From an uncultured Eubacteriales bacterium (GTDB taxonomy: Bacteria > Bacillota > Clostridia > Oscillospirales > Acutalibacteraceae): a stretch of DNA of 64,000 bases. The notes under the pieces are model-generated. The model was given only the letters and a program-made list of their open reading frames with translations. It was not told where the DNA came from and did no database searches. The stretch lies in the NCBI GenBank assembly GCA_934525065.1, contig CAKSYX010000001.1, positions 1-64,000 on the forward strand, written 5' to 3'. Position 1 is the stretch's first letter; every line of letters starts with the position of its first letter. Shown here in pieces: positions 16,151 to 25,338 of this stretch. The translations under genes and the position numbers were made by a program.

Positions 16151-18787
16151 ATGGCCGAAATGACGCCTATGATGAAGCAATATCTTGAAATCAAACAGGA
16201 ATATCCGGATACCATTTTGTTCTTCCGTCTCGGCGATTTTTATGAAATGTTTTTCGATGACGCAAAAACTGCCTCGCGTGAGCTCGAATTGACTCTGACC
16301 GGAAAAAGCTGCGGTCTTGAAGAGCGCGCTCCTATGTGCGGCGTTCCATTCCACAGTGCAGACAGCTACATTGCTAAGCTTGTTTCAAAGGGATATAAGG
16401 TTGCAATTTGCGAACAGACTGAGGATCCGGCACTTGCGAAGGGACTTGTCAAGCGTGACGTCATTCGTGTTGTAACAAAGGGCAGTGTTATTGAAAACAG
16501 CATGCTCGACGATTCAAAAAACAACTATCTTACAAGCGTATATCTTTCTGACAACAACGCAGGAATCTGCTTTACGGATATTTCGACCGGTGTTTTGAAT
16601 GTAACATCGTTTGAAGGAAAGGGTATGCAGACAAACCTTATCAACGAACTCGGAGTTTTTTCACCGAGCGAAATCATTCTTAATCGTACTTGTGCCGAGA
16701 ACAAGGCAGTTTCTTCTTTCATCTCAAAGCGTATGGAAGCCTCATGTGAGGTTTATCCGGATGAATATTTTGACTATTCTTCCTGTCTTGAGGAATGTAC
16801 CGGTCATTTTGACGAGGAAAAGCTTGCGCAGTCCTCGCTTAAAGAAAGCCGCAGCGCGGTCATTGCCGTCGGCGCGGCGATAAGATATCTCAAGGACGTT
16901 CAAAAGAACAACGTTGAGAATATCACCGACATCAATTTTTACTCGGAAAATCAATACATGAAAATTGATTTTTCAACAAAGCGCAATCTTGAAATAGTTG
17001 AGACAATGCGCAACCGAGAAAAGAAAGGCTCACTTTTGTGGGTACTTGACAAAACGAAAACATCAATGGGCAAAAGGCTCCTCAGAACGTGGCTTGAAAA
17101 GCCGCTGATCAATTATGCAATGATTACAAAAAGGCAGAACGCCGTTGAAGAGCTTGTTTCAAACGGTGTCAGCCTTTCTGAAATGCAGTTTGCCCTTTCC
17201 AACATATTTGACATTGAGCGGCTTGTGACCCGTGTGGTTTACGAATCCGCCAATGCAAGAGAACTCAACTCTTTAAAACAAACGCTTGAACAGCTGCCGC
17301 TTGTTAAAGCTGCACTTTCAAAAATGAAAAGCACTTATCTCAAGCAGCTTCATTCCTGTGTTGACCTGCTTGAAGATGTGCACGAGCTTATTGACGCCGC
17401 CATTGATCCGGAGGCACCGTTCACCGTTAGGGAAGGCTCAATGATAAAGGACGGTTTCAACGAAGAGCTTGATTCGTTGCGTGACATTGAGCGCAACGGA
17501 AAAAAATACATCACCGACATTGAAACAGCCGAGAAGGAGCGAACAGGTATTCCGAAGCTTCGCATCGGATATAACAGGGTGTTCGGTTATTACATTGAAG
17601 TTACCAATTCATATAAATCACTTGTTCCGGACACCTACATAAGAAAACAGACACTCGCCAACTGTGAACGGTATATCACACAGGAACTGAAGGATCTTGA
17701 AAGCAAGGTTCTCGGTGCACAGGAGCGCTCGGTGAAGCTTGAATATGAAATTTTCTGTCAGGTAAGAAAAGCGGTCGCTAATGAGTATAACCGTATTCAG
17801 CAGACGGCTTCGGCAGTTGCAACAGCCGATGTTCTTTGCTCGCTTGCCGCTGTTGCGATTGAAAATAACTATGTTTGTCCGAATATGAACGACAACACGG
17901 CGATTGAAATTGTTGACGGCCGTCATCCGGTCGTTGAAAAAATGCTGACCGATTCGCCGTTTGTTCCGAATGATACGCGCCTTGACTGCGGCGAAAACCG
18001 CTGTGCAATAATCACCGGACCGAATATGGCCGGAAAATCAACCTATATGCGTCAGGTTGCGCTCATTTGTCTTATGGCTCAAATCGGCTCTTTTGTTCCC
18101 GCAAAACACGCCGAGCTTTCGATAATTGACAGTATTTATACACGCGTCGGGGCTTCCGACGACTTAGCTTCTGGTCAGTCAACATTTATGGTTGAAATGA
18201 ACGAGGTTGCTTCAATACTCAAATCGGCCGGCAAAAACAGTCTTATCATCCTTGACGAAGTCGGAAGGGGAACTTCAACCTTTGACGGAATGAGTATTGC
18301 AAGAGCCGTGCTTGAGTATATTTCCGACAAGCGGAAAATTGGCGCAAAGACACTCTTTTCAACTCATTACCACGAACTTACAGAGCTTGAAGGCAAGCTT
18401 GACGGTGTTAAGAATTACAATATTTCCGTCAAAAAACGCGGCAGTACGATCACGTTCCTGCGCCGCATAGTCCGCGGCCCTGCCGACGGCAGCTACGGAA
18501 TTGAGGTTGCAAAACTTGCCGGTGTGCCGTCCGGCGTTGTCAGCCGTGCACGGGAAATTCTTGCCGAGCTTGAGAAACTGAACCAAAAGACGGTTGAGTT
18601 TGAACGGCCGGAGTTTGCTTCTGATGAAGAACACGATTCAAATCCGCTTCAAATGTCGCTTGAATCCGGTATAGATGATGAAATTATTGACGAACTTAAG
18701 AACATTGATGCCGACACATTGACCCCTCTTGAGGCGCTTACAACGCTTTATCGCCTTGCACAGAAAGCAAAGGGAAAGCAGATATAA
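16151..18787 (+). CDS. mutS: DNA mismatch repair protein MutS
   Basis: Recognises mispairs and starts repair with MutL. 878 residues. The mismatch-probing GDFYEMF is at about 28-34, the Walker A GPNMAGKST and DEVGRGTSTFDG Walker B regions are in the C-terminal ATPase, and STHYHELTELE is the H-loop part. The ATG at 16151 is preferred because it lies ten bases from AAGGAGG; an ATG at 16142 is only one base from it. The mutL partner is one gene downstream. Confidence 0.97.
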   Translation: MAEMTPMMKQYLEIKQEYPDTILFFRLGDFYEMFFDDAKTASRELELTLTGKSCGLEERAPMCGVPFHSADSYIAKLVSKGYKVAICEQTEDPALAKGLVKRDVIRVVTKGSVIENSMLDDSKNNYLTSVYLSDNNAGICFTDISTGVLNVTSFEGKGMQTNLINELGVFSPSEIILNRTCAENKAVSSFISKRMEASCEVYPDEYFDYSSCLEECTGHFDEEKLAQSSLKESRSAVIAVGAAIRYLKDVQKNNVENITDINFYSENQYMKIDFSTKRNLEIVETMRNREKKGSLLWVLDKTKTSMGKRLLRTWLEKPLINYAMITKRQNAVEELVSNGVSLSEMQFALSNIFDIERLVTRVVYESANARELNSLKQTLEQLPLVKAALSKMKSTYLKQLHSCVDLLEDVHELIDAAIDPEAPFTVREGSMIKDGFNEELDSLRDIERNGKKYITDIETAEKERTGIPKLRIGYNRVFGYYIEVTNSYKSLVPDTYIRKQTLANCERYITQELKDLESKVLGAQERSVKLEYEIFCQVRKAVANEYNRIQQTASAVATADVLCSLAAVAIENNYVCPNMNDNTAIEIVDGRHPVVEKMLTDSPFVPNDTRLDCGENRCAIITGPNMAGKSTYMRQVALICLMAQIGSFVPAKHAELSIIDSIYTRVGASDDLASGQSTFMVEMNEVASILKSAGKNSLIILDEVGRGTSTFDGMSIARAVLEYISDKRKIGAKTLFSTHYHELTELEGKLDGVKNYNISVKKRGSTITFLRRIVRGPADGSYGIEVAKLAGVPSGVVSRAREILAELEKLNQKTVEFERPEFASDEEHDSNPLQMSLESGIDDEIIDELKNIDADTLTPLEALTTLYRLAQKAKGKQI

Positions 18788-18803
18788 AACAGGAGAATTT
18801 TTG

Positions 18804-19652
18804 ATGAAAAGATTCGTTTCAGTAATATTGGTTTTTGTTGTTATGCTTCTCGCTTCATGCGGAAAAGCCAACTTGCCTGATTCCAAGAATGAAGTCGGCA
18901 CCGGATATTCAAACCTTGTTGATTCAAATGTTCAAAGCGAATTGAAAAACATTCTTCTCTCGTGCAATGTACCTAAAAACACGGTCGATATGTTTTTTGA
19001 TGACCTTAATGAATACAACGAAACCGTTGAAAACACGACCTTGGTTCTGTCCGGGTATGAAGCTTTTGACCTTTCACCCGTCTCCTATGATGAAGACATG
19101 CTTGACGAGCTATGGAGAAAGAAATATCCTGTCTTTATGGGTTACAACTGCAAACTGACCGCATTTCTTCTTTATAAAGATTTTGTCAGCTCAAAAAAAG
19201 TTGTGTTTGAGGCGGAAAACGAGATGAGCATGATTTTTGAGCTTTCGCCTGAAGAAGCTCAGACTCATTTTTTCAAGGCTGACAGGGCACTTTTCAATAC
19301 ACTGTATCAGCCGATTGAAATTAGCTCTGACATGACCCAACAAGAGTGTATTGATAAGCTCAAAAGCTCATGGAATGAATACGGCGTAACATTCGGAGAA
19401 ACTGTTAAAATTAAGCACATAACCGTTTATACCGAGGACGATTATCCAAAATTTCATCTTGAACCCGTTCATGCAGGCTTGCTTTTCAATCAAGACGGAA
19501 AGCTATACTTCTTGGAAAAGCTTTCCTTTGTTAAACCGTATCAGTATTCGGTTTTCGTGAATGAAGAGGATTTATATAAGTATCTCAAGAATCTGTTCGG
19601 CGAAGACAAGGAGCTTTTCATAGTAATGAAAAACGCCGATGCTATTGAATAA
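18804..19652 (+). CDS. Predicted lipoprotein of unknown function between mutS and mutL
   Basis: I do not recognise the 282-residue product. It begins with a basic n-region and hydrophobic core ending in the lipobox LLASCGK, so residue Cys18 would be lipidated by Lgt and the rest would lie outside the membrane. The mature part is acidic with alternating aromatic residues and no obvious catalytic motif. ATG follows ACAGGAG. It is 16 bases after mutS and 39 bases before mutL, so it is probably transcribed with them even though an envelope protein has no evident role in mismatch repair. Confidence 0.8.
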   Translation: MKRFVSVILVFVVMLLASCGKANLPDSKNEVGTGYSNLVDSNVQSELKNILLSCNVPKNTVDMFFDDLNEYNETVENTTLVLSGYEAFDLSPVSYDEDMLDELWRKKYPVFMGYNCKLTAFLLYKDFVSSKKVVFEAENEMSMIFELSPEEAQTHFFKADRALFNTLYQPIEISSDMTQQECIDKLKSSWNEYGVTFGETVKIKHITVYTEDDYPKFHLEPVHAGLLFNQDGKLYFLEKLSFVKPYQYSVFVNEEDLYKYLKNLFGEDKELFIVMKNADAIE

Positions 19653-19691
19653 ATAAAAGCTCAAAACTATATTAAAGGATGGTGAAAATAC

Positions 19692-21704
19692 ATGGGAAGA
19701 ATCAACGTTCTGCCGAAGCACATTGCGGAGCTTATTGCGGCAGGTGAGGTTGTTGAAAGACCGGCTTCTGTTGTTAAGGAACTTGCCGAAAACGCGATTG
19801 ACGCCGGCGCAACGGCTGTTACGATCGAAATCAGGAACGGTGGAATTACATACATCAGAATTACCGATAACGGCTGCGGAATAACTCATGATGATGTTCC
19901 GAAAGCTTTTCTGAGCCACGCAACAAGCAAGCTCAGAAGTGCCGAGGATCTGAACAGTATTTTCACGCTTGGATTTCGCGGCGAGGCGCTCGCAAGCGTT
20001 GCCGCTGTTGCAAAAATTGAGCTGTTCACAAAGTCGGCTGAAGAAAAAGACGGAACCCTCTATAACATCGAGGGCGGTGAACAGACAAAATTCGAAACCG
20101 CAGGCTGTCCGAACGGAACGACTATTGTTGTCAGGGACTTGTTTTATAACACGCCTGCGCGCATGAAGTTTTTGAAAAAGGACGTCAGCGAGGCAAATGC
20201 CGTTGCAGACGTTGTTGACAAACTTGCGCTGTCGCATCCCGAAATCAGCTTTCTCTTCGTCAGAGATGGAAAGCAGGCACTTATAACTCCGGGAGACGGA
20301 AAACTTCTTTCGGTGATTTATTCAACTTTCGGCCGCGTGTTTGCCGAAGGTATGCTTGAGACGCAGTATGAACTTGACGGAATCGGCGTATCCGGTTTTG
20401 TTTGCAGGCCTTCATCGGCGCGGTCAACAAGAGCCATGCAGTATTTCTTTCTTAACGGTCGCTTTATTCGCTCACGTTCCTGTGCAGCTTCAATGGAGAA
20501 CGCCTACAAAAATTCGATTATGGTTGGCAAATTTCCGTCCTGTGTTCTCAATATCACTGTTGAGCCCCGTACCGTTGATGTAAACGTTCACCCGGCAAAA
20601 ACCGAGGTCAGATTCAGCGATGAGAGAAGGGTTTCTTCGGCTGTGTACTACGCAGTGAAGAACGCTCTTGCCGAGTATGACACCCGTGTTCAGATAGATC
20701 TTGCCAAAATTGCTCAGAAAACCAAAACCGAAGTATCACAGTTATACATGGTTGACGGCGGAAAACGTGAAAGCAGCGGAAAACCTGCTGAACGCAACGA
20801 GACTAAGCCTCGGCAGAAGTCCAAACAGGATTTTTGGCAGAGTATGCCGTCAAACAGTTTTCGTCAGACTGTTCTTTCCTCACCAAAAAATGAGCGTGTT
20901 ACGCCCGTAACCGAACAAAATGAGCCGGATTTAATAAATGCATATAAGTCAAAGAAGGCTGAAAGTTCTAAGGTCGTTGCGGCTTCGGCCTCGGTACGGC
21001 CGCAAACATCCCCTCCGATTGACACAAATGTAAAGCAAATAGTCACGCAGCAAAAAGAAAAGAAAGATTTTAAAAATGCTCCTGCTGCACCTGCCGAACA
21101 ACAGAAGGTCGTGATTTCGGATAAAAAGCCGCCAAAGCCGTTAAGACTTATCGGCGAAGCTTTTAAAACCTATATAATCTGCGAATATGACGGTAAGGTA
21201 TGCATAATTGACAAGCATGCAGCGCATGAGCGTGTAATTTTTAATCAGATGAAGGAGAAACGGAAAGAATGTGCTTCACAAGCACTTCTGGCACCAATTA
21301 CAATTACGCTAAGCAAAAGCGAATACAGCACCATTCTTGAAAATCTTGATGTATTTTCCGAATGCGGCTTTCTTGTTGAAGACTTCGGTAACGGTGCGGT
21401 AATTGTCAGGGAATGTCCTATGATTCTTGAAGCCGATGATATTGAGGACGTTGTTTTGGAAATTGCGTCAAATCTTTCGCTTTCAAAAACCGATGTTCAG
21501 GCTGAAAAGGTTGATCGGATATATCATACGGCGGCCTGCAAAGCTGCAATCAAGGCCGGATACAAAAACTCAACCGCAGAAATGAAGGCACTTGCCGAAA
21601 GGGTTCTATATAATGATGATGTACGCTATTGTCCGCACGGTCGTCCGGTTCTTGTTGAGATGAGCCGGTATGAGCTTGAAAAGCAATTCGGAAGAATTCA
21701 GTAA
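19692..21704 (+). CDS. mutL: DNA mismatch repair protein MutL
   Basis: GHKL ATPase that couples mismatch recognition to strand incision. 670 residues. N-terminal motifs: ELAENAIDAGAT, DNGCGI, GFRGEALAS. A long charged linker from about residue 340 to 480 separates the C-terminal domain, which has IDKHAAHERVIF, ACKAAIKAG and CPHGRPV, the features of the nicking form. In the metal motif DQHA-x2-E-x4-E the second residue is Lys and the last Glu is Asn. ATG follows AAAGGATGG. miaA starts 23 bases after the stop. Confidence 0.96.
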   Translation: MGRINVLPKHIAELIAAGEVVERPASVVKELAENAIDAGATAVTIEIRNGGITYIRITDNGCGITHDDVPKAFLSHATSKLRSAEDLNSIFTLGFRGEALASVAAVAKIELFTKSAEEKDGTLYNIEGGEQTKFETAGCPNGTTIVVRDLFYNTPARMKFLKKDVSEANAVADVVDKLALSHPEISFLFVRDGKQALITPGDGKLLSVIYSTFGRVFAEGMLETQYELDGIGVSGFVCRPSSARSTRAMQYFFLNGRFIRSRSCAASMENAYKNSIMVGKFPSCVLNITVEPRTVDVNVHPAKTEVRFSDERRVSSAVYYAVKNALAEYDTRVQIDLAKIAQKTKTEVSQLYMVDGGKRESSGKPAERNETKPRQKSKQDFWQSMPSNSFRQTVLSSPKNERVTPVTEQNEPDLINAYKSKKAESSKVVAASASVRPQTSPPIDTNVKQIVTQQKEKKDFKNAPAAPAEQQKVVISDKKPPKPLRLIGEAFKTYIICEYDGKVCIIDKHAAHERVIFNQMKEKRKECASQALLAPITITLSKSEYSTILENLDVFSECGFLVEDFGNGAVIVRECPMILEADDIEDVVLEIASNLSLSKTDVQAEKVDRIYHTAACKAAIKAGYKNSTAEMKALAERVLYNDDVRYCPHGRPVLVEMSRYELEKQFGRIQ

Positions 21705-21727
21705 TCAGCCTGAATCCACGGAGGTAT

Positions 21728-22678
21728 ATGTTGAAACCGCTTGTTGTTGTCGTTGTCGGTCCCACTGCCGGCGGAAAAAGTTCGCTTGCAATCAAAATTG
21801 CTAAGACGCTTAACGGAGAAGTAATATCCGCAGATTCAATGCAGATATATAAAAAAATGGATATTGCAACGGCTAAGGTTACAGCAGAAGAAGCAGACGG
21901 TGTTGTTCACCACCTGATTGATTTTGTTGAACCGTGGGAAAGCTTCAGCGTTGCGCGCTATAAGGAGCTTGCAGCCGACTGCATTGAAGACATTCTCAGC
22001 CGCGGAAAATTGCCGGTCATTGCCGGCGGAACAGGGCTTTATGTTGATACCGTTGTGAACAATACGAGCTTCCTTGACTATGAAAAAAGCGATATCCGCG
22101 AGAAACTGACTGAAAGAATGGAAAAAGACGGATGTGAGGCTTTGTATAATGAGCTTCTTGAGTTTGACAGAGCGAACGCCGAAAAAATTCATCCGAATGA
22201 CTCAAAGCGAATCATTCGTGCTCTTGAGCTGTATTATTCAACCGGACTGACTATGACACGCCAGCGTGAGCTTTCTCACCTTGATGAAAGTTCTTATACG
22301 TTTTGCATGATCGGTTTGAACGCTGAAAATCGCGAATTCCTTTATGAAAGAATTAACCGACGGGTAGATATTATGCTTCAAAGCGGCCTTATTGAGGAGG
22401 CAAAGCAGTTCTTTTCCCATGGCTATTCCTCAACAGCAAAGCAGGCAATCGGCTATAAGGAGCTTTTGCCGTATCTAAGCGGTGAAATATCACTCGATGA
22501 AGCAATTGAAAACTTAAAGCGGGAAACTCGCCGCTATGCTAAACGTCAGCTTTCGTGGTTCAGAAAAAACAAGAATATAAACTGGCTTTATATTGACAGA
22601 GAATCATCGGATTCACTTTTAAAAAAGAGCCTTGAAATTATTGAAAAGTCTAAGGGTGAAACGAATGAAAAAGTCTAA
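21728..22678 (+). CDS. miaA: tRNA dimethylallyltransferase
   Basis: Adds the dimethylallyl group to A37 of tRNAs reading UNN codons; MiaB at 14199 then methylthiolates it. 316 residues. Visible: GPTAGGKSSLA P-loop near residue 11, SADSMQIYKKMDIATAK, VAGGTGLYVD and QAIGYKE. ATG at 21728 follows CGGAGG. The 3' end overlaps the start of the following gene by 14 bases. Confidence 0.97.
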   Translation: MLKPLVVVVVGPTAGGKSSLAIKIAKTLNGEVISADSMQIYKKMDIATAKVTAEEADGVVHHLIDFVEPWESFSVARYKELAADCIEDILSRGKLPVIAGGTGLYVDTVVNNTSFLDYEKSDIREKLTERMEKDGCEALYNELLEFDRANAEKIHPNDSKRIIRALELYYSTGLTMTRQRELSHLDESSYTFCMIGLNAENREFLYERINRRVDIMLQSGLIEEAKQFFSHGYSSTAKQAIGYKELLPYLSGEISLDEAIENLKRETRRYAKRQLSWFRKNKNINWLYIDRESSDSLLKKSLEIIEKSKGETNEKV

Positions 22679-23960
22679 AGACTTTAAAACGGTGGTCATA
22701 TTGCTTTCGGTTGCTGCGGCGATTGTTCTGATATATGTCATTCAGGGCGTGTACTTTAGTTACTCCGGGAAAGTGGTTACCGAGTATATTTTTGAAACTT
22801 CAGAAAAGCAGGTAGTTCCCGTTGACAGCTTTGCGGTTCGCGATGAGAACAGAACCGGCGGCAAAAAAAACATTTCTATTCTTACGAAGTCTGATAATCG
22901 CGTTTATGTTCCGGCTGTTTCCGACAGTGAGAGCGTTGCAAAAAATCAGACGATCGCTCTTTCCTTCAAAAACGAAGCCGAAGCTCAGGCTTACAACAAA
23001 AGTGTTGAACTTCAAGATAAGATTGATCACCTTGAGCAACTCCAGGATCAAGGCAATCTCAGCCATATAAATGTTGTGACACTTAATTCTGAAATTGCGT
23101 CAGCTGTCGGTAATTACATGAAACTCATTGATTCCGGAAATTACACCGGCATTGATGATGCGGTAAGAAATCTCAGCTATAAAATTACAACCCGACAGAT
23201 TGCAACGGGAACGAAGCTTGATTTTTCCTCAATTATTTCAGAGTATAGCAAGGAACGAAAAAGACTTTTAAAATCTATCGGGAGCAAAAAGGCTGTTTCA
23301 ACGAAGTATGCCGGATATTTTGTAAGCAATGTTGACGGCTATGAGAGTGTCTGCGATTATCAAAGCATTGCTAACGGTGAAATTGACAACACGCAGATTG
23401 AAAAACTGCTCAAAAGCAAGTCGAGCAAGTCAAAGGGTGCATTTGGAAAAATTATCGGTCAGCATACATGGTATTTGCTTTGCAACATTCCGCTCACCGA
23501 AGCTTCTTCGGTCAAAACGGGATACTACGTTAAGGTTAGCTTTCCTGAAAGGGGAATATACGATCTTGATATGTCTGTTCACAGTGTTTCGGGAAGGGCA
23601 GGAGACACTGTTGGCGTTATCCTGAAGTGTACCTCAATGAACGAGGCTCTTTCCTCCTTGAGAAAAGAGAAGGCGCAGATCACGGTTAAAACCTATAACG
23701 GTCTGAGAATAAGCAACGATGCTCTTGTTAAGGACGAAAAAAGCGGACAGCAGGGTGTGTATACAGTCAGCGGAAACCGTGTTGTGTTTAAGCCGATTGA
23801 GATAATCTATTACGGTGAAAATTACGTGATAGCCACCCCTCCCGCCAACAATAAGAACGAAAACGGTGAGAGTTCTGTAGCCCTGGGTTCGGAAATCAAA
23901 GCGTTTGACAGAGTTATAGTAAAGGGGCGAAATTTAAGTGACGGAAAACTTATCAGTTGA
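22665..23960 (+). CDS. HlyD-like single-pass membrane protein in the division cluster
   Basis: 431 residues with one N-terminal transmembrane segment (about 8-30) and a large extracytoplasmic part. The VYVPAVSDSESVAKNQTIALSF stretch resembles the biotinyl-lipoyl-like hairpin of HlyD-type adaptors, followed by a helical region (about 105-190) and a second beta-rich part near the C-terminus. No transporter subunit accompanies it. Its position directly before ylmE and sepF suggests a role tied to cell division or wall growth; that is inference from neighbourhood. ATG follows AAGGGTG; the end overlaps ylmE by 23 bases. Confidence 0.72.
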   Translation: MKKSKDFKTVVILLSVAAAIVLIYVIQGVYFSYSGKVVTEYIFETSEKQVVPVDSFAVRDENRTGGKKNISILTKSDNRVYVPAVSDSESVAKNQTIALSFKNEAEAQAYNKSVELQDKIDHLEQLQDQGNLSHINVVTLNSEIASAVGNYMKLIDSGNYTGIDDAVRNLSYKITTRQIATGTKLDFSSIISEYSKERKRLLKSIGSKKAVSTKYAGYFVSNVDGYESVCDYQSIANGEIDNTQIEKLLKSKSSKSKGAFGKIIGQHTWYLLCNIPLTEASSVKTGYYVKVSFPERGIYDLDMSVHSVSGRAGDTVGVILKCTSMNEALSSLRKEKAQITVKTYNGLRISNDALVKDEKSGQQGVYTVSGNRVVFKPIEIIYYGENYVIATPPANNKNENGESSVALGSEIKAFDRVIVKGRNLSDGKLIS

Positions 23961-24663
23961 AGAACGATTTAAGAATATTGAGTATAATCTTGCGCTTATC
24001 AATGAGCAAATATCAGCTTCTGCGCAAAAGAGCGGAAGAAAGCGCGAGGATATTAAGCTGATGGCTGTGACAAAAACCGTTGAGCCGGTTTTTATCAATC
24101 ATGCGATAAAAAGCGGAATAGACCTAATAGGTGAAAATAAGGTTCAGGAGTTCCTTTCAAAGCGCGAATACCTTCGTCTTGAAAACTGCGATGCCCATCT
24201 CATCGGTCATCTTCAAACGAATAAGGTCAAACAGATCATTCCGTTCGTTTCAATGATCCAGTCTCTTGACAGCGCAAAGCTTGCCGCAGAAATTGAAAAA
24301 CAAAGTGAAAGGCTCGGTAAAACTACTGACTGCCTTATCGAGGTCAATATCGGCGATGAAGGAAGCAAGACGGGGATTCCCTTTGATCAGGTCATGCCTC
24401 TAATTGAAAAAATTACCGAAATGCGGCACGTTAAAGTCAAGGGTCTCATGGCTGTTCCGCCGATTTGTGAAGAAAAGGCTCAATTATCAAAATATTTTGA
24501 AAAAATGCACCATTTGTTTGTTGACATATCGAGACAAAATATAGATAATATAACTATGTGTTTTCTTTCGATGGGTATGTCGGGAGATTTCAACGAGGCA
24601 ATTCTCTGCGGAGCAAATATGGTAAGGGTCGGCTCTTTAATTTTTGGCCCGCGTATGTATTAA
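23938..24663 (+). CDS. ylmE: YggS/YlmE-family pyridoxal-phosphate homeostasis protein
   Basis: 241 residues. Binds PLP and affects vitamin B6 and amino-acid balance; fold is that of alanine racemase. Visible: IKLMAVTKTVEP with the PLP lysine, DLIGENKVQEF, AHLIGHLQTNKVK, IEVNIGDEGSKTGIP and the C-terminal LSMGMSGDFNEAILCGANMVRVGSLIFG. The start is GTG, about ten bases after AAAGGGG and inside the preceding gene. The ylmE-sepF-divIVA arrangement is the classical Gram-positive division cluster. Confidence 0.95.
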   Translation: MTENLSVEERFKNIEYNLALINEQISASAQKSGRKREDIKLMAVTKTVEPVFINHAIKSGIDLIGENKVQEFLSKREYLRLENCDAHLIGHLQTNKVKQIIPFVSMIQSLDSAKLAAEIEKQSERLGKTTDCLIEVNIGDEGSKTGIPFDQVMPLIEKITEMRHVKVKGLMAVPPICEEKAQLSKYFEKMHHLFVDISRQNIDNITMCFLSMGMSGDFNEAILCGANMVRVGSLIFGPRMY

Positions 24664-24680
24664 GGAAAGGATGAAATAAA

Positions 24681-25274
24681 ATGAAATTTTTTGATAATAT
24701 AAAAAGCTCTTTGAAAAACTTTGTAACTTTGAAAGACGATGACACTTATGATGATGACGAAAACTACGGAGATGATGAGTATTATGATGACGAAGACGAT
24801 GAAGAGTCCTATGAGGATGAACCCGTTCAGGAAAAGGTGAAATATAATTTTGAAGCTCCGACTTCGGGATTTGGAGCCGGTTTTACTGCTCCGGAGTATC
24901 AAAAGAACAACAGCAGTTCTTCTTTTTCGTCTGTTCCTTCGGGTACTGCAAAGAATTCATCGGCTAACATTTATAAAATGGATTCGGTTAAAGCAACAAA
25001 AAAGCTTAAGGTCACTTTGTTTGTTCTTGAAGATACCGATGATGCAAGGAACGTTGCCGACTGCATGACCGACAGGGGAATCGTAACTCTCGCGGATATG
25101 ACGAAGCTTCCGACGGAGAGCGTTCGCCGCGTTCTTGATTTCCTTGACGGTGTAAAATATGTATGCAAGTCAAAAATTGAGATAATTGCCGATAAGATTT
25201 ATCTTATTGTACCCGAAGCCGCAGAGCTTTCAGGGGACTTTTTCGGCCAGGTTGACAGGCCTTCATTCTTTTAA
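24681..25274 (+). CDS. sepF: Cell division protein SepF with acidic linker
   Basis: Bundles and anchors FtsZ filaments. 197 residues. The N-terminal MKFFDNIKSSLKNFV is the expected membrane-binding amphipathic helix. Residues about 19-48 are a very acidic run of Asp, Glu and Tyr, followed by a Ser-rich linker to about 95. The SepF core occupies about 105-190 and ends with IADKIYLIVPE. The linker is longer and more acidic than in Bacillus SepF, but the core is ordinary. ATG follows AAGGATGAAA. divIVA follows after 64 bases. Confidence 0.93.
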   Translation: MKFFDNIKSSLKNFVTLKDDDTYDDDENYGDDEYYDDEDDEESYEDEPVQEKVKYNFEAPTSGFGAGFTAPEYQKNNSSSSFSSVPSGTAKNSSANIYKMDSVKATKKLKVTLFVLEDTDDARNVADCMTDRGIVTLADMTKLPTESVRRVLDFLDGVKYVCKSKIEIIADKIYLIVPEAAELSGDFFGQVDRPSFF

Positions 25275-25338
25275 TTTTTTTCAACGGCTAGTTGACAGCC
25301 GAAAATAATTTGTTATTTAAAAACGGAGGAAAGAAAAA

